Positions 1-8,320 of a DNA stretch of 64,000 bases are shown in pieces (position 1 is the stretch's first letter; each line of letters opens with the position of its first letter). The position numbers and the translations under genes were made by a program. The stretch spans positions 62,001-126,000 of the forward strand of contig NZ_JACB01000032.1 in the NCBI RefSeq assembly GCF_000520975.1. The letters are read 5' to 3'. Below the pieces are notes generated by a model, which was given only the letters and a program-made list of their open reading frames with translations, was not told where the DNA came from and ran no database searches. Origin of the DNA: Aquimarina megaterium XH134. GTDB lineage: Bacteria; Bacteroidota; Bacteroidia; Flavobacteriales; Flavobacteriaceae.

Positions 1-2
1 AT

Positions 3-1010
3 ACATATAGAGGTGGTGGAGACGTAGTATCAAGCTCTAATAAAGCTACAGGCTATCTGGGTGTTGACTGGGAGATACACCAGGGAAAATACAGAATAAA
101 AAAAATCATTACACCAGCTCCCTGGGATACAGAGGTTAAATCTCCTCTTAGAAAGCCAGGAGTTGTAGTTGAAGAAGGTGATTATATATTACGTATTAAT
201 GGAATCGAATTAACAGAATATGCAGATCCTTATGTAGCATTAGAAGGAAAAGCAAATGAAACAATAGAAATTACAGTTAGCAAAACTCCTGATGGCAAAA
301 ATAGCAAGCAATATCTTGTACAACCTATAAGAAGTGAAGCGAGGCTGAGAAATCTTGCCTGGATTGAAAAAATGCGAAAATATGTAGATGAAAAATCTGG
401 AGGAAGAATAGGATATATTTATGTACCAAGTACAGGAATAGATGGGCAAGAAGAATTAGTTAGAATGTTTTATGCTCAACATCATAAAGATGGATTAATC
501 ATTGATGAAAGATTTAATAATGGAGGACAAATACCTGATAGATTTGTAGAATTATTAAACAGACCATTATTGAGCTATTACAAAGTAAGAGAAGGAAAAG
601 ACTGGGCTTGGCCTCCAAGAGGGCATTATGGTCCTAAAGCGATGCTTATCAATGGATGGAGTGGTAGTGGAGGTGATGCTTTTCCCGATTATTTTAAGAA
701 AAGAAAAATAGGGCCGCTTATCGGTACAAGAACCTGGGGAGGACTAATAGGAATTTCGGGATCACCAGAATTAATAGACGGTGGATATGTAACAGTACCT
801 ACATTTAGGATGTATAACCCCGATGGAACCTGGTTTGCAGAAGGGCATGGTGTAGAACCGGATATCCATGTTCCAGAGAACCCAGGAAAAGATGCTCAAG
901 GTATAGATGTGCAACTGGATCGAGCTATCAATGAAGTGCTGAAAACACTTAAAGAAAGTGATAAAAATCCAAAGAATAAAGTGCCTGCGGCAGAGGATCG
1001 TTCTAAGTAA
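3..1010 (+). CDS. Tricorn protease-like S41 peptidase, C-terminal part
   Basis: Partial gene, cut by the left edge; the frame is open from base 3, so the internal ATG at 372 is not the start. The visible part begins with a PDZ-type segment (GYLGVDW, then GDYILRINGIEL), followed by the S41 core. The motif NGWSGSGGDAFPDYF carries the likely catalytic Ser of tricorn-type proteases, and LIIDERFNNGG and the GTRTWGG loop fit the same family. Tricorn homologues in Bacteroidota are large (about 1000 residues or more) proteins with N-terminal beta-propellers, so roughly two thirds are probably missing here. Members degrade peptides, and bacterial ones are often exported; the signal peptide is outside the window. 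A strong hairpin follows the stop. The family call is confident; the substrate is unknown. Confidence 0.85.
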   Translation, partial: TYRGGGDVVSSSNKATGYLGVDWEIHQGKYRIKKIITPAPWDTEVKSPLRKPGVVVEEGDYILRINGIELTEYADPYVALEGKANETIEITVSKTPDGKNSKQYLVQPIRSEARLRNLAWIEKMRKYVDEKSGGRIGYIYVPSTGIDGQEELVRMFYAQHHKDGLIIDERFNNGGQIPDRFVELLNRPLLSYYKVREGKDWAWPPRGHYGPKAMLINGWSGSGGDAFPDYFKKRKIGPLIGTRTWGGLIGISGSPELIDGGYVTVPTFRMYNPDGTWFAEGHGVEPDIHVPENPGKDAQGIDVQLDRAINEVLKTLKESDKNPKNKVPAAEDRSK

Positions 1011-1036
1011 TTTGCTTGCAAAAGAGATACATAATC

Positions 1037-1075
1037 AAAGCGAGAGTATTTTCTTTACTCTCGCTTTTATTTTTT
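1037..1075 (+). terminator. Intrinsic terminator after the protease gene
   Basis: A 12-bp perfect stem (AAAGCGAGAGTA with its complement) and a 7-nt loop are followed by a T-rich run. It lies 27 bp after the stop codon at 1010. Confidence 0.85.
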
Positions 1076-1153
1076 ATATGATATGTATTGTATTATCAAA
1101 AATGTGTTTCATAAATTAAAGTATATTCGTGATATTGTATTATATGATTTGCT

Positions 1154-1597
1154 ATGGAAAAATTAGAATTGATTAAAGCACAAGAATCGGATAAGGATTT
1201 CTTATTTAAATTAAGAAAAGCGACAATGGTCGAACACTTAGAGGAAATGGGAATTTTCTTGTCAGATGAAGAACATTTATCCAGAATAGATTTTCAATAT
1301 GATAATGCTTATGTGATATTAAAATCTAATCAAAGAGCAGGTGTATTGAAATATATTGAAACAGAACATGCAATAGAAATACTACAAATACAAGTATTAC
1401 CCGAATATCAAGGTCATGGAATAGGGAAATATGTGATTAAAGACCTAATAGAGACTGCCAAAGCTTCAAATAAAGATATGGTACTAAAAGTATTAAAAGA
1501 AAACCCAGCGAGATATTTATACGAACGTATGGGTTTTAAGACAGTTGATGAGGATAAATATGAGTTTCATATGCAATTAGCATCTAATAAAGGATAA
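1154..1597 (+). CDS. GNAT-family N-acetyltransferase
   Basis: A 147-residue protein with the GNAT fold signature. Residues about 70-115 contain the beta4-alpha3 acetyl-CoA pyrophosphate loop, seen as LPEYQGHGIGKYVI, which matches the Q/R-x-x-G-x-G/A pattern. The C-terminal segment ARYLYERMGFKTV is the usual alpha4-beta6 end of this family. Such enzymes transfer an acetyl group from acetyl-CoA to an amine; nothing in the sequence or neighbourhood indicates the acceptor. The length is normal for a single-domain GNAT. It is a monocistronic unit between two terminators and probably cytoplasmic. Confidence 0.88.
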   Translation: MEKLELIKAQESDKDFLFKLRKATMVEHLEEMGIFLSDEEHLSRIDFQYDNAYVILKSNQRAGVLKYIETEHAIEILQIQVLPEYQGHGIGKYVIKDLIETAKASNKDMVLKVLKENPARYLYERMGFKTVDEDKYEFHMQLASNKG

Positions 1598-1617
1598 AAA
1601 TAGTAGACTTACTAAAG

Positions 1618-1656
1618 AAAAAAAGCATCTTTTATCAAATAAAAGATGCTTTTTTA
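1618..1656. terminator. Bidirectional terminator between convergent genes
   Basis: The perfect inverted repeat AAAAAGCATCTTTTA and its complement, with a short AT loop, has A and T tracts on both sides. It can therefore end both the GNAT gene (+) and the DUF3078 gene (-). Confidence 0.85.
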
Positions 1657-1677
1657 AAGAACTATAGTTTCTTGTTT

Positions 1678-2631
1678 CTAGAACCCGTAATTTACTCCTA
1701 GACCAAACACTTCTCTAATCTGAAAAGCACCAACAGCATTATCATCATAGATGGCCTGAAAAGTTAGATTAGTAGATAAATATTTGTTAATCGTCATAAC
1801 AATGTTTGCAGTATAATCTATATCTACATTTTGTGGATCTTCTAAGTAGTTAGAATACAAATTTAAAATGTTTTCCATAGATACATTCTTCATGATCTCA
1901 AATTTAGCATACCCATTAAGTGCAGCACCAAATTCAAAACGAAACGTATCGTTTGCTTCTACTCCAAAGTAACCTCCGGCATCGTTAAAAGCATCTATTG
2001 CTGCCTGATCATTACCCACATCTGTAAACATATCATGTACAAAAATAAATCGTGCTGTTGCAGGAGCGATATTAACTTTGAGATTATCACTTTTTTTCCA
2101 TAATAAGCCTGGGCCTAATTGTAAATAAGCTGGAGAAAAAACACGAGTAGTTTCTGTTCTGATTTCTCTTGTACCAATAACATTTCCGGTAGTTGTATCT
2201 AAAATAGGTTCTTCTCCATATTCAAATCCTTTATCAAACTGTGTTCTAAAGTTTAAGAAAAAAGAATAGTACCATAATGATTCCTTGATTTGTCTACCCA
2301 ATAATGAATTTAACTCTAAGCGATCATTGGTTTTGCGTATAAACTCTTGATCTTTAAGTTTGGTAAGTCCGTAATCTGCAAGAATTTTATTATCCCAAGT
2401 GAGTTTTCCTTTGCGGTAATTAAAATCATAGGATATAGAGAGATTTCCTGCAACATTAGATGTCCCTCCTCCAAGCCATTCTGCATTAAAAGCAGATTGA
2501 TTTATTAATAGGCTAATGTTTCCTCCTTTGGTCCATCCTTCTTTAGGAGCGTCGTCTTTTTTTGTTTCTTCTTGTGCAAATAGAATTGTAGAGCTAATTA
2601 ATAGAACTACAGTAAGCAATGTTTTTTTCAT
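1678..2631 (-). CDS. DUF3078 outer-membrane-like protein
   Basis: A 317-residue protein with a clear signal peptide (MKKTLLTVVLLISSTILFAQ) and a body rich in alternating hydrophobic and aromatic strands. Motifs typical of DUF3078, such as GWTKGGNISLLINQSAF and a closing FGLGVNYGF, point to a beta-barrel-type outer membrane protein. The C-terminal Phe fits insertion by the Bam machinery. The family has no assigned biochemical role. In Flavobacteriia this gene commonly lies next to DUF2480 and the suf genes, as here, where DUF2480 is directly upstream on the same strand. It may be co-transcribed with 2816-3325 across a 184-bp gap. The family call is strong, the function unknown. Confidence 0.85.
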   Translation of the reverse strand: MKKTLLTVVLLISSTILFAQEETKKDDAPKEGWTKGGNISLLINQSAFNAEWLGGGTSNVAGNLSISYDFNYRKGKLTWDNKILADYGLTKLKDQEFIRKTNDRLELNSLLGRQIKESLWYYSFFLNFRTQFDKGFEYGEEPILDTTTGNVIGTREIRTETTRVFSPAYLQLGPGLLWKKSDNLKVNIAPATARFIFVHDMFTDVGNDQAAIDAFNDAGGYFGVEANDTFRFEFGAALNGYAKFEIMKNVSMENILNLYSNYLEDPQNVDIDYTANIVMTINKYLSTNLTFQAIYDDNAVGAFQIREVFGLGVNYGF

Positions 2632-2815
2632 TTGATGATAGTTTTAAGGAATTTAATCAGGTTATTTTAAGGGTTAAATAATTTATTATCCTGTACAAAT
2701 AACCAGTGTAAATTTTTATGTTGGCAAATATATTTTAAGAAACGTTTTTTGCTTTAAAAGTATGTTAGCAGGCCATTGTTTTTCGATAAAAAACAACATT
2801 AATAGATAAAAGGGT

Positions 2816-3325
2816 TTATTTCCTTTTGTATAGAGGAACAGAAGAACATGCTTCTCCATACATAATACTCTTGGCAACGGGTTGTAATTTTTGAATCAAA
2901 TCGATATAAGCCCCATTAGGAACAGGCTTGTTTGTACATCCTTTTATAATAATAAGCTTGTTTTGATAAGCCGAAATATCAATAGTATTTATAATTTCGG
3001 CATAAAGTATAGTTTCCAAGGCTTCTAAAGATCCTACAGCTACCTTTTTTGCAAAAGGCTGTAATGCACTTGTTAATAAAAGATATGCCCATCCGGGAAT
3101 AATAGCATCTGTAGAACAAGTTAAGGCAATATAGCTGTCTTGATATTGACTCCAGTCATGATCTAAAATGTGTTTTCTAAACTCTTTTTCGCGTAAAATT
3201 AACCCTTCAAAAAGCCAGTCTTTAATATCAAAAAGAATACGGTTACCTTTAGGGTAATACTCTTCTAAATCAAAAGTGATGAGGTTTTTATTATTAGCAA
3301 CTCTATTTACAATTTCATCGGCCAT
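2816..3325 (-). CDS. DUF2480 family protein
   Basis: A 169-residue cytoplasmic protein without signal peptide or membrane segment, starting at ATG 3325. Recognisable DUF2480 features are FDLEEYYPKGNRILFDIKDWLFEG near the N terminus, the central CSTDAIIPGWAYLL and the C-terminal GCTNKPVPNGAYIDL. Two conserved-looking cysteines (in ALTCSTDAI and IKGCTNKP) could bind metal or an Fe-S cluster; this is inference. The gene normally travels with the SUF operon in Bacteroidota, which suggests a link to Fe-S biogenesis. Here it is separated from sufE and the DUF59 gene by the thioesterase, the GAF kinase and the LytTR regulator. Confidence 0.85.
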   Translation of the reverse strand: MADEIVNRVANNKNLITFDLEEYYPKGNRILFDIKDWLFEGLILREKEFRKHILDHDWSQYQDSYIALTCSTDAIIPGWAYLLLTSALQPFAKKVAVGSLEALETILYAEIINTIDISAYQNKLIIIKGCTNKPVPNGAYIDLIQKLQPVAKSIMYGEACSSVPLYKRK

Positions 3326-3466
3326 TACATAGTCATTTTTATTACTTGTTTAAATTTTGAGCTTACGACTTTTATGAGTGTTATAACCCTGATATAAGTC
3401 TAAAAATGATTAAGATATTATTTTTAATACCAGATTAATAGTAACAAAAAAATAAACAAGAAATTA

Positions 3467-4225
3467 TTACTTTGTAAAAGTAGACATTACCTTAAGAAAA
3501 TCCTCTTTTTTTGAGCGGGAAATACTCACAGAGATATCATTATTCATTATAATGTAGCCGCCATCTGATTTCACAAATTTCCTGACCTCTTTTAAGTTTA
3601 TTAAATAGCTATTGTGTACACGCATAAAGTCTTGCTCAAGTAATAGGCTTTCATATTCTTTTAGGTGTTTACTAACCAGCAACTTTGATTCATTTTTCAT
3701 AACAAAAGAGGTGTAAGAACCATTGGCTTTACAAAATATGATATCGTCGATATTTACAAACTCAAAACCTTCGGCAGTGGCTAAACATATTTTATTAAGC
3801 TTTGGTTTTTGTTGTTTAAGATTTAGCATTAGAGTTTCCAGTTGTTTTTTGTAGATTTCCTGGTTTTTTTTCTTCCGTACTTTTTCAACTGCATTTTGTA
3901 ATTCTTCAAGATCAATAGGTTTTAATAAATAATCAAGAGAGCTAAATTTTATTGCTTTAATTGCATATTGATCAAAAGCTGTGGTAAAAACAACTTCAAA
4001 ATTAAAATTTGATACTTGGTTAAGTACATCAAAACCAGTTCCGGTTTGTAATTCTATGTCTAAAAAAACAACATCGGGTTTGGTAGATGAAAGGATCGTA
4101 ATAGCTTCAGAAACCGAAGTAGCCATGCTTGTTACTGTTATATCTGTACAGAACTCTTCTAAGAACTGTTTTAAATTCTCTCTACTATGTTTTTCATCTT
4201 CTACAATTACTGCTTTTAAATCCAT
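3467..4225 (-). CDS. LytTR-family response regulator
   Basis: A 252-residue two-domain regulator. Residues 1-120 form a receiver domain with the acidic pocket VEDE near residue 9 and the phospho-acceptor Asp56 in DVVFLDIELQTG, the conserved Thr/Ala in TTAFDQYA, and the Lys in LLKPID. Residues about 145-250 form a LytTR DNA-binding domain with KANGSYTSF, LKEYESLL and FMRVHNSYLIN. Such proteins normally pair with a LytS-type kinase encoded directly upstream. Here that position is taken by a broken kinase remnant (4240-4508), so the partner may instead be the GAF/His_kinase protein at 4680-5882. Probably a transcription factor; targets are unknown. Confidence 0.92.
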   Translation of the reverse strand: MDLKAVIVEDEKHSRENLKQFLEEFCTDITVTSMATSVSEAITILSSTKPDVVFLDIELQTGTGFDVLNQVSNFNFEVVFTTAFDQYAIKAIKFSSLDYLLKPIDLEELQNAVEKVRKKKNQEIYKKQLETLMLNLKQQKPKLNKICLATAEGFEFVNIDDIIFCKANGSYTSFVMKNESKLLVSKHLKEYESLLLEQDFMRVHNSYLINLKEVRKFVKSDGGYIIMNNDISVSISRSKKEDFLKVMSTFTK

Positions 4226-4239
4226 GCTATGAATATATT

Positions 4240-4508
4240 TTAAAGTACAGGTATCTTGATGATAACCTTTGTGCCTATAGGATTGCCATTGTCATCTTCC
4301 AGATCAACAAATTGTACACGTTCTGTAGTATTACCTGATTTATTTAGTTTTTTAAGATGCTCAGAAATCATTTCCTGCCCTCTGGATTTGGTTTTTTCTA
4401 TCATGTCATTTCTTGAATTTAAAGCTTTTCTCCCTAACCATTATCTATCACTTCGCAAATTAGATAATTTTCTTTTTTGAAAAATGAAACAATCAAGCTT
4501 TTCTCATT
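4240..4508 (-). pseudogene. Remnant of LytS-type histidine kinase C-terminus
   Basis: Reading the minus strand from about 4508, one frame gives FFKKENYLICEVIDNG, a good G1 ATP-binding box. After one missing base near 4436-4437 the next frame continues GRKAL, then KSRGQEMISEHLKKLN and VDLEDDNGNPIGTKVIIKIP before a stop at 4240. Together these are the last roughly 85 residues of a LytS/His_kinase ATPase domain, whose usual form is DNGVGR then a G2-like SRG/LG helix and an ending GTKVxIKIP. The N-terminal part, with the His box and N box, is absent. The piece ends 15 bp before the LytTR gene, the normal place of the cognate kinase, so this looks like a decayed lytS. The domain assignment is by eye; a sequencing error could produce the frameshift but not the missing front part. 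Confidence 0.75.
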
Positions 4509-4653
4509 CTACTTTTACATACCAATACTCTTCTTTTTTTATTTCATTCATATAGTTTATGAAATCTATTTTTATACAATATGTTTCGTTGGGATCTGTT
4601 TTTGAGGAGTACGAAGCGGTAATGAAATTTATATTTTTCTGATCTACACCCGA
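4504..4653 (-). other. Orphan open fragment upstream of the kinase remnant
   Basis: A 49-codon open stretch between two stops, without a convincing start codon. It reads with protein-like composition (for example ITASYSSKTDPNETY and EEYWYVKVE at its end). It does not look like a kinase segment and overlaps the remnant only at the edge. It could be the C-terminal scrap of another lost gene or chance. Confidence 0.3.
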
Positions 4654-4679
4654 TTAAAAGTATATTATTCTCATAAAGC

Positions 4680-5882
4680 TTATTCGATGTTTGGGAAAGT
4701 TAGAGTGATTTTATTACCAAAAATGCTCTTATCGGTATTTAGAATAGGGATTACTTTTTTCTTAATCTTATACTTTTTAATCCTATTTACAGATCTAATA
4801 AGGTCAAGGCATTTTACAATTTGTTTTCTATATTCTGGTGTATATCTGATTTTATCAATAATTTCAGTAGTATAGTTATAATGTATGTTTACAATAATAT
4901 TGGATGGGCTTATCTCGAAGATTATATTTATAGTTTGATTTTTATGCTGATTATGGATAGCATGCTCTATTAGGTTTTCAAATAAAGTTTGTAAAATAAA
5001 TGAAGGAATTTTTACATTTAGATGCTTAGAAGGCTTTTGATTAAAAGAAATACTATAATCAAATGTATTATTATAGCGTAGTTTTTGAAGTGTTAGATAC
5101 CAATTAAGCATAGTAATTTCTTCAGTTAAATCAACGGTTTCTTTTTCTAAATGAGTTAAATAAAACCGTATAAGTTTACTAAAAACAGATAAATACTGTA
5201 AAGCTGTTTTTTTGTTTTCTGAAACAATAAAATATTGAATAGCATTGAGAGCATTAAATACAAAATGGGGGTTCATTTGAGATTTAAAAACCCTTAATTT
5301 TAAATCGAGCATTTCCTCTTTAAGCTGTAGCAAGTTTTGCTGCTCCTTTAGTAGCGCATTAGTATCTCTAACGCTTTTAATTTTTATTGCACAAATTGAA
5401 GCGATAGCAGACAACATTTTTAGGTGTTGATTTGTAAAAAAACCTTTATCAGGATGCTCACAATCAATAACTCCATAAATAACATTATCAGTTGCAATGG
5501 GCACTGTTATTTCTGATAAACGCGTTTCATCATCGACAATATATCTAGGATCCTTAGAAGTGTCATAAATAATTTCGGCTTTTCCAGAAACAGCAACACT
5601 TCCTGTAATACCTTCTCCTAATTTGATTTCTACAGGATTGTATACCAAATAATCTTTAGGGTTTTTAGGACCATAAGCCGCCTTTTGAACTAATGATTTA
5701 TTTTTTTGATCTATCAGATAGATAACACAATCTATAAAACCCAATTTAGAAATACAGTTTTTAGCTAGATCCCAAAGAATTGCTTCTTCATTTTTTTTAC
5801 CCAAAAGTGATTTTGAAAAATACACTAAAATATCTTCAAACTGATCTTGGTTTAAACTAAGGTGTTTTTTTAGATTGATCAT
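4680..5882 (-). CDS. GAF domain His_kinase (LytS-type) with degenerate ATPase part
   Basis: A 400-residue cytoplasmic protein. Residues about 10-170 form a GAF domain (NCISKLGFIDCVIYLID, GEGITGSVAVSG, GVIDCEHPDKGFF). A coiled linker at 172-198 leads to a His_kinase-type segment whose box SQMNPHFVFNALNAI contains the phospho-acceptor His206. The N box is partly kept (LFENLIEHAI). The G1 position reads NIHYNYTT instead of DNG-x-G, and no G2 glycine box is seen, although the final GNKITLTFP matches the family ending. ATP binding may therefore be weak or lost. The GAF closely resembles those of the AraC regulators at 41862 and 52043. It may signal to the LytTR protein downstream, or act as a pseudokinase. 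Confidence 0.82.
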   Translation of the reverse strand: MINLKKHLSLNQDQFEDILVYFSKSLLGKKNEEAILWDLAKNCISKLGFIDCVIYLIDQKNKSLVQKAAYGPKNPKDYLVYNPVEIKLGEGITGSVAVSGKAEIIYDTSKDPRYIVDDETRLSEITVPIATDNVIYGVIDCEHPDKGFFTNQHLKMLSAIASICAIKIKSVRDTNALLKEQQNLLQLKEEMLDLKLRVFKSQMNPHFVFNALNAIQYFIVSENKKTALQYLSVFSKLIRFYLTHLEKETVDLTEEITMLNWYLTLQKLRYNNTFDYSISFNQKPSKHLNVKIPSFILQTLFENLIEHAIHNQHKNQTINIIFEISPSNIIVNIHYNYTTEIIDKIRYTPEYRKQIVKCLDLIRSVNRIKKYKIKKKVIPILNTDKSIFGNKITLTFPNIE

Positions 5883-6206
5883 AATCTAGTTTGCTTTAAA
5901 ATTGATTCATATATCACAAGAGTTAAAAAGGTTGTGTGATAAAAAGCTGGCATAACTAACCAAGTTTTTAGGACAAACATAAAATGCTTTTGAAGATATT
6001 CGTTTCAGTAATTGACAGATAGTAAGAGGTAATTGATCAATGGTTGAATTATCGATAATTACATAGCACAGAATCCTTTTTAGCACCAAAAGATTTTAAA
6101 AACAGTAAAATATCTGTAAATGAATGAAGACGAGATTATATATCACAGAAAGATGAGTATATAAGTGAAGTAGTATTATAAAGCTTTATTTCTTTTTATA
6201 AAGAAG
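5883..6206. other. Gene-free spacer with a short inverted repeat
   Basis: No convincing gene. TATCACA and TGTGATA form an inverted repeat at 5912-5941, about 30 bp upstream of the GAF kinase start, a possible operator. A related ATATATCACA occurs near 6136. The 60-codon open frame here has no family-like features. Confidence 0.35.
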
Positions 6207-6644
6207 CTATTTATATCCTATTTTTTCTGAAAGCTCTATCTTGCTTTTTGCAAAATTTCCGGTTCCAAATGCAACTTCTTTTCCGTCTTTATTGTATAGT
6301 GTTGATTCTGCAACAAATAGATTTCTGGATTTAAATTTTATTTTTCCAACTGCTGTAATTATTCCCTTATCAACAGGTCGTATTAGATTAATATTAAACG
6401 AAGTAGTAAGGACAAAAACATCTTTTATAATAGAATTTACGGCAAAAAAAGCGGCATCATCGAGCAATTTAAAATAGACAGAACCATGTATTGCTCCTAA
6501 TGCATGAAAATACTTCTCCGAAATTTTAAGTTCGATTTGTGCTAACCCTTCAGAAATTTTAACTGTGGTGGTATCATAGAGTGCAGTATTAATATTGGCC
6601 TGCAAATACATTCTTTCTAATTTGCTATAATGTTCAGGATTCAT
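6207..6644 (-). CDS. PaaI-like hotdog-fold thioesterase
   Basis: A 145-residue single-domain protein, the usual length for PaaI/YdiI-type thioesterases. The motif FHALGAIHGSVYFKLLDDAAFFAVNS matches the family pattern in which a His-Gly pair precedes the long hotdog helix with an acidic catalytic residue. Residues further on (TTSFNINLIRPVDKGIITAVGKI) form the central strands. Such enzymes hydrolyse acyl-CoA thioesters in the cytoplasm; the substrate cannot be read from the sequence. The gene is directly downstream of the DUF59 gene on the same strand (52-bp gap) and may be the last gene of the sufS-sufE transcript. Confidence 0.88.
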   Translation of the reverse strand: MNPEHYSKLERMYLQANINTALYDTTTVKISEGLAQIELKISEKYFHALGAIHGSVYFKLLDDAAFFAVNSIIKDVFVLTTSFNINLIRPVDKGIITAVGKIKFKSRNLFVAESTLYNKDGKEVAFGTGNFAKSKIELSEKIGYK

Positions 6645-6696
6645 TTTCCTTGTTTATTTATTTTAGAAAGTTATTCCAAAATGATTGCAGTATCAG

Positions 6697-7023
6697 TTAC
6701 AGCATACCCAGTTCTAATTTTGCTTCTTCACTCATTAAATCTTGTGACCATGGTGGATCAAAAGTAAGCTCCATTTCTACATCATTTACTGCATCTAGAG
6801 ACTTTACTTTTTCTCGAATCTCTTCAGGAAGGGACTCTGCTACAGGGCAATTGGGAGAAGTAAGTGTCATTAAGATTTTTACATCATAGTCCTCATTAAC
6901 AAAGACATCATAGATTAGCCCTAGCTCATATATATCAACCGGAATTTCGGGATCATAAATGGTTTTTAGTACTCTTACAATCTTTTCTCCTAAGTCGTTT
7001 GTATCTATAGTGGTTTCACTCAT
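6697..7023 (-). CDS. DUF59 / MIP18-family Fe-S assembly protein (SufT-like)
   Basis: A 108-residue DUF59 protein. The signature is TIYDPEIPVDIYELGLIYDV, with the conserved DPEIP and LGLIY, and LTSPNCPVAESLPEEI, whose Cys is the conserved metal or cluster-contacting residue of the family. The C-terminal LTFDPPWSQDLMSEEAK is also typical. Family members (SufT, PaaD, Cia2) help mature Fe-S proteins. The position next to sufE and sufS supports a role in the SUF system. It starts at ATG 7021-7023 and follows the SufE stop by 50 bp, probably in the same transcript. Confidence 0.93.
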   Translation of the reverse strand: MSETTIDTNDLGEKIVRVLKTIYDPEIPVDIYELGLIYDVFVNEDYDVKILMTLTSPNCPVAESLPEEIREKVKSLDAVNDVEMELTFDPPWSQDLMSEEAKLELGML

Positions 7024-7073
7024 TTTTTTAGTTTTAATATTGCTTTAACAAGCATTGTACAACAGAAATTGAT

Positions 7074-7496
7074 TTAATTCAATTGTGTTTGATAAGCGAT
7101 AGCATACATTTTTAACTGTTTAATCATACTTACCAAACCATTAGCACGTGTTGGTGATAAATGTTCTTTTAAGCCAATTTCATCGATAAAATCGGTATCA
7201 GCCTCAATAATAGCCGAAGGGTGTTGCCCAGAAAAAACACGTATCAATATTGCAATAATACCTTTGGTAATAATGGCATCGCTATCTGCAGTAAATTCAA
7301 CTTTATCATTTTTCATTTCGGCGTGTACCCATACTTTACTCTGGCATCCTTTTATGATATTGTCGTCTGTTTTATATTTTTCTTCAATAAGAGGTAGTGA
7401 TTTTCCTAACTCAATCATGTATTCATATCGTTGCATCCAATCATCAAACATGCTAAATTCGTCAACAATTTCTTCCTGAATTTCTTGTATTGTCAT
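7074..7496 (-). CDS. sufE: SufE sulfur acceptor protein
   Basis: I place the start at ATG 7494-7496 (MTIQEIQEEIV), giving 140 residues, the normal SufE length; a longer frame adds 16 residues with no homology-like features. Key motifs are FDDWMQRYEYMIELGKSLP, NIIKGCQSKVWV with the active-site Cys that accepts persulfide from SufS, and LTPTRANG-like SPTRANGLVSMIKQ near the end. SufE takes sulfur from the cysteine desulfurase SufS and passes it to the SufBCD scaffold. It lies in the same direction as sufS, separated from it by one lipoprotein gene, and overlaps none of its neighbours once the shorter start is used. Confidence 0.93.
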   Translation of the reverse strand: MTIQEIQEEIVDEFSMFDDWMQRYEYMIELGKSLPLIEEKYKTDDNIIKGCQSKVWVHAEMKNDKVEFTADSDAIITKGIIAILIRVFSGQHPSAIIEADTDFIDEIGLKEHLSPTRANGLVSMIKQLKMYAIAYQTQLN

Positions 7497-7536
7497 TACG
7501 TACAAATTTTCAACAAAAATACAACAAGAATAATTG

Positions 7537-8247
7537 CTATTCAATACTTTCTGCCAATGATAGCATAGTATTAACTAATTCTTGTATTTCTTGAGGAGGA
7601 TATCCATGATCAAAACCATTCGAAACAAACGTTTTGGTAGAAGAAATGATTTTTAGCTGTGCATGTGCAGCGCCATCAAAGAGTCTTTTTTCTGTAGGTG
7701 CTTTTAGCTCACTTATTTTATCAAGATCTATAGTTTCGAGGAGCGAAGTGATAGTATCCCAATCTTTTTTTGAGCATTTTTTTGAATCACTATTTTTTAA
7801 GTTTCTATCTGTAGTTTTTTCAATGCGATCTTTATTGATTTTGATTTGAAAAAAAGAACCTCTAGAAAGTGCCTGATATTCGATATTGACTATATTTTCC
7901 TTGGGTTTTTTATACTTCACAGGAATTTTTTGAGCTACAGATTGATTTTTTTCTTTTGATATTATTTTAACTAGAGTATAGTGTAATGAGGAACCATCAG
8001 CCGGAGGATTTTCTATTTTGGTAATGATAACTTCAATTTCGTAATTGTATCCATCTTCATACTTAAAACCCTCGATTGTATCATAAAAATAAGTCCATTT
8101 ATCGTTTAGGTTTTCTTTATACAACATGCATTTTTGAGGACCAACACCAACACAATCTACCAGAGTATTTGCTATAAATACTCGTTTGGTTTCCTGGCAT
8201 GAAGAAAACAAAATAACGATACTTAATAAGGAAAAAAACTTGCTCAT
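7537..8247 (-). CDS. Lipoprotein with DUF4377-like N-terminal domain
   Basis: A 236-residue lipoprotein with signal peptide and lipobox LFSSC (Cys17). Residues about 20-110 (LVDCVGVGPQKCMLYKEN, then FYDTIEGFKYEDGYNYEIEV) match the DUF4377 pattern seen in HslJ-associated lipoproteins. The second half (SFFQIKINKDRIEKTTDR, then DHGYPPQEIQELVNTML) resembles the DUF6438 type, though less surely. It has no known catalytic role. It sits between sufS and sufE on the same strand, unusual company for a surface or periplasmic protein, and may simply ride in the transcript. Confidence 0.75.
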   Translation of the reverse strand: MSKFFSLLSIVILFSSCQETKRVFIANTLVDCVGVGPQKCMLYKENLNDKWTYFYDTIEGFKYEDGYNYEIEVIITKIENPPADGSSLHYTLVKIISKEKNQSVAQKIPVKYKKPKENIVNIEYQALSRGSFFQIKINKDRIEKTTDRNLKNSDSKKCSKKDWDTITSLLETIDLDKISELKAPTEKRLFDGAAHAQLKIISSTKTFVSNGFDHGYPPQEIQELVNTMLSLAESIE

Positions 8248-8320
8248 AGATTGGTTGTTTTATTTAACACGTTGTATGGTAATTAAATAACGTTATACAA
8301 AACCAAATGTTATAAATAAA

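Noticed and set aside
372..1010. A complete 212-residue gene starting at ATG 372
   Set aside because: The same frame is open back to base 3 and encodes a PDZ-like segment, so this is the tail of a larger protease.
5907..6089. 60-codon open frame on the minus strand
   Set aside because: No motif, no good leader and poor composition; treated as chance.
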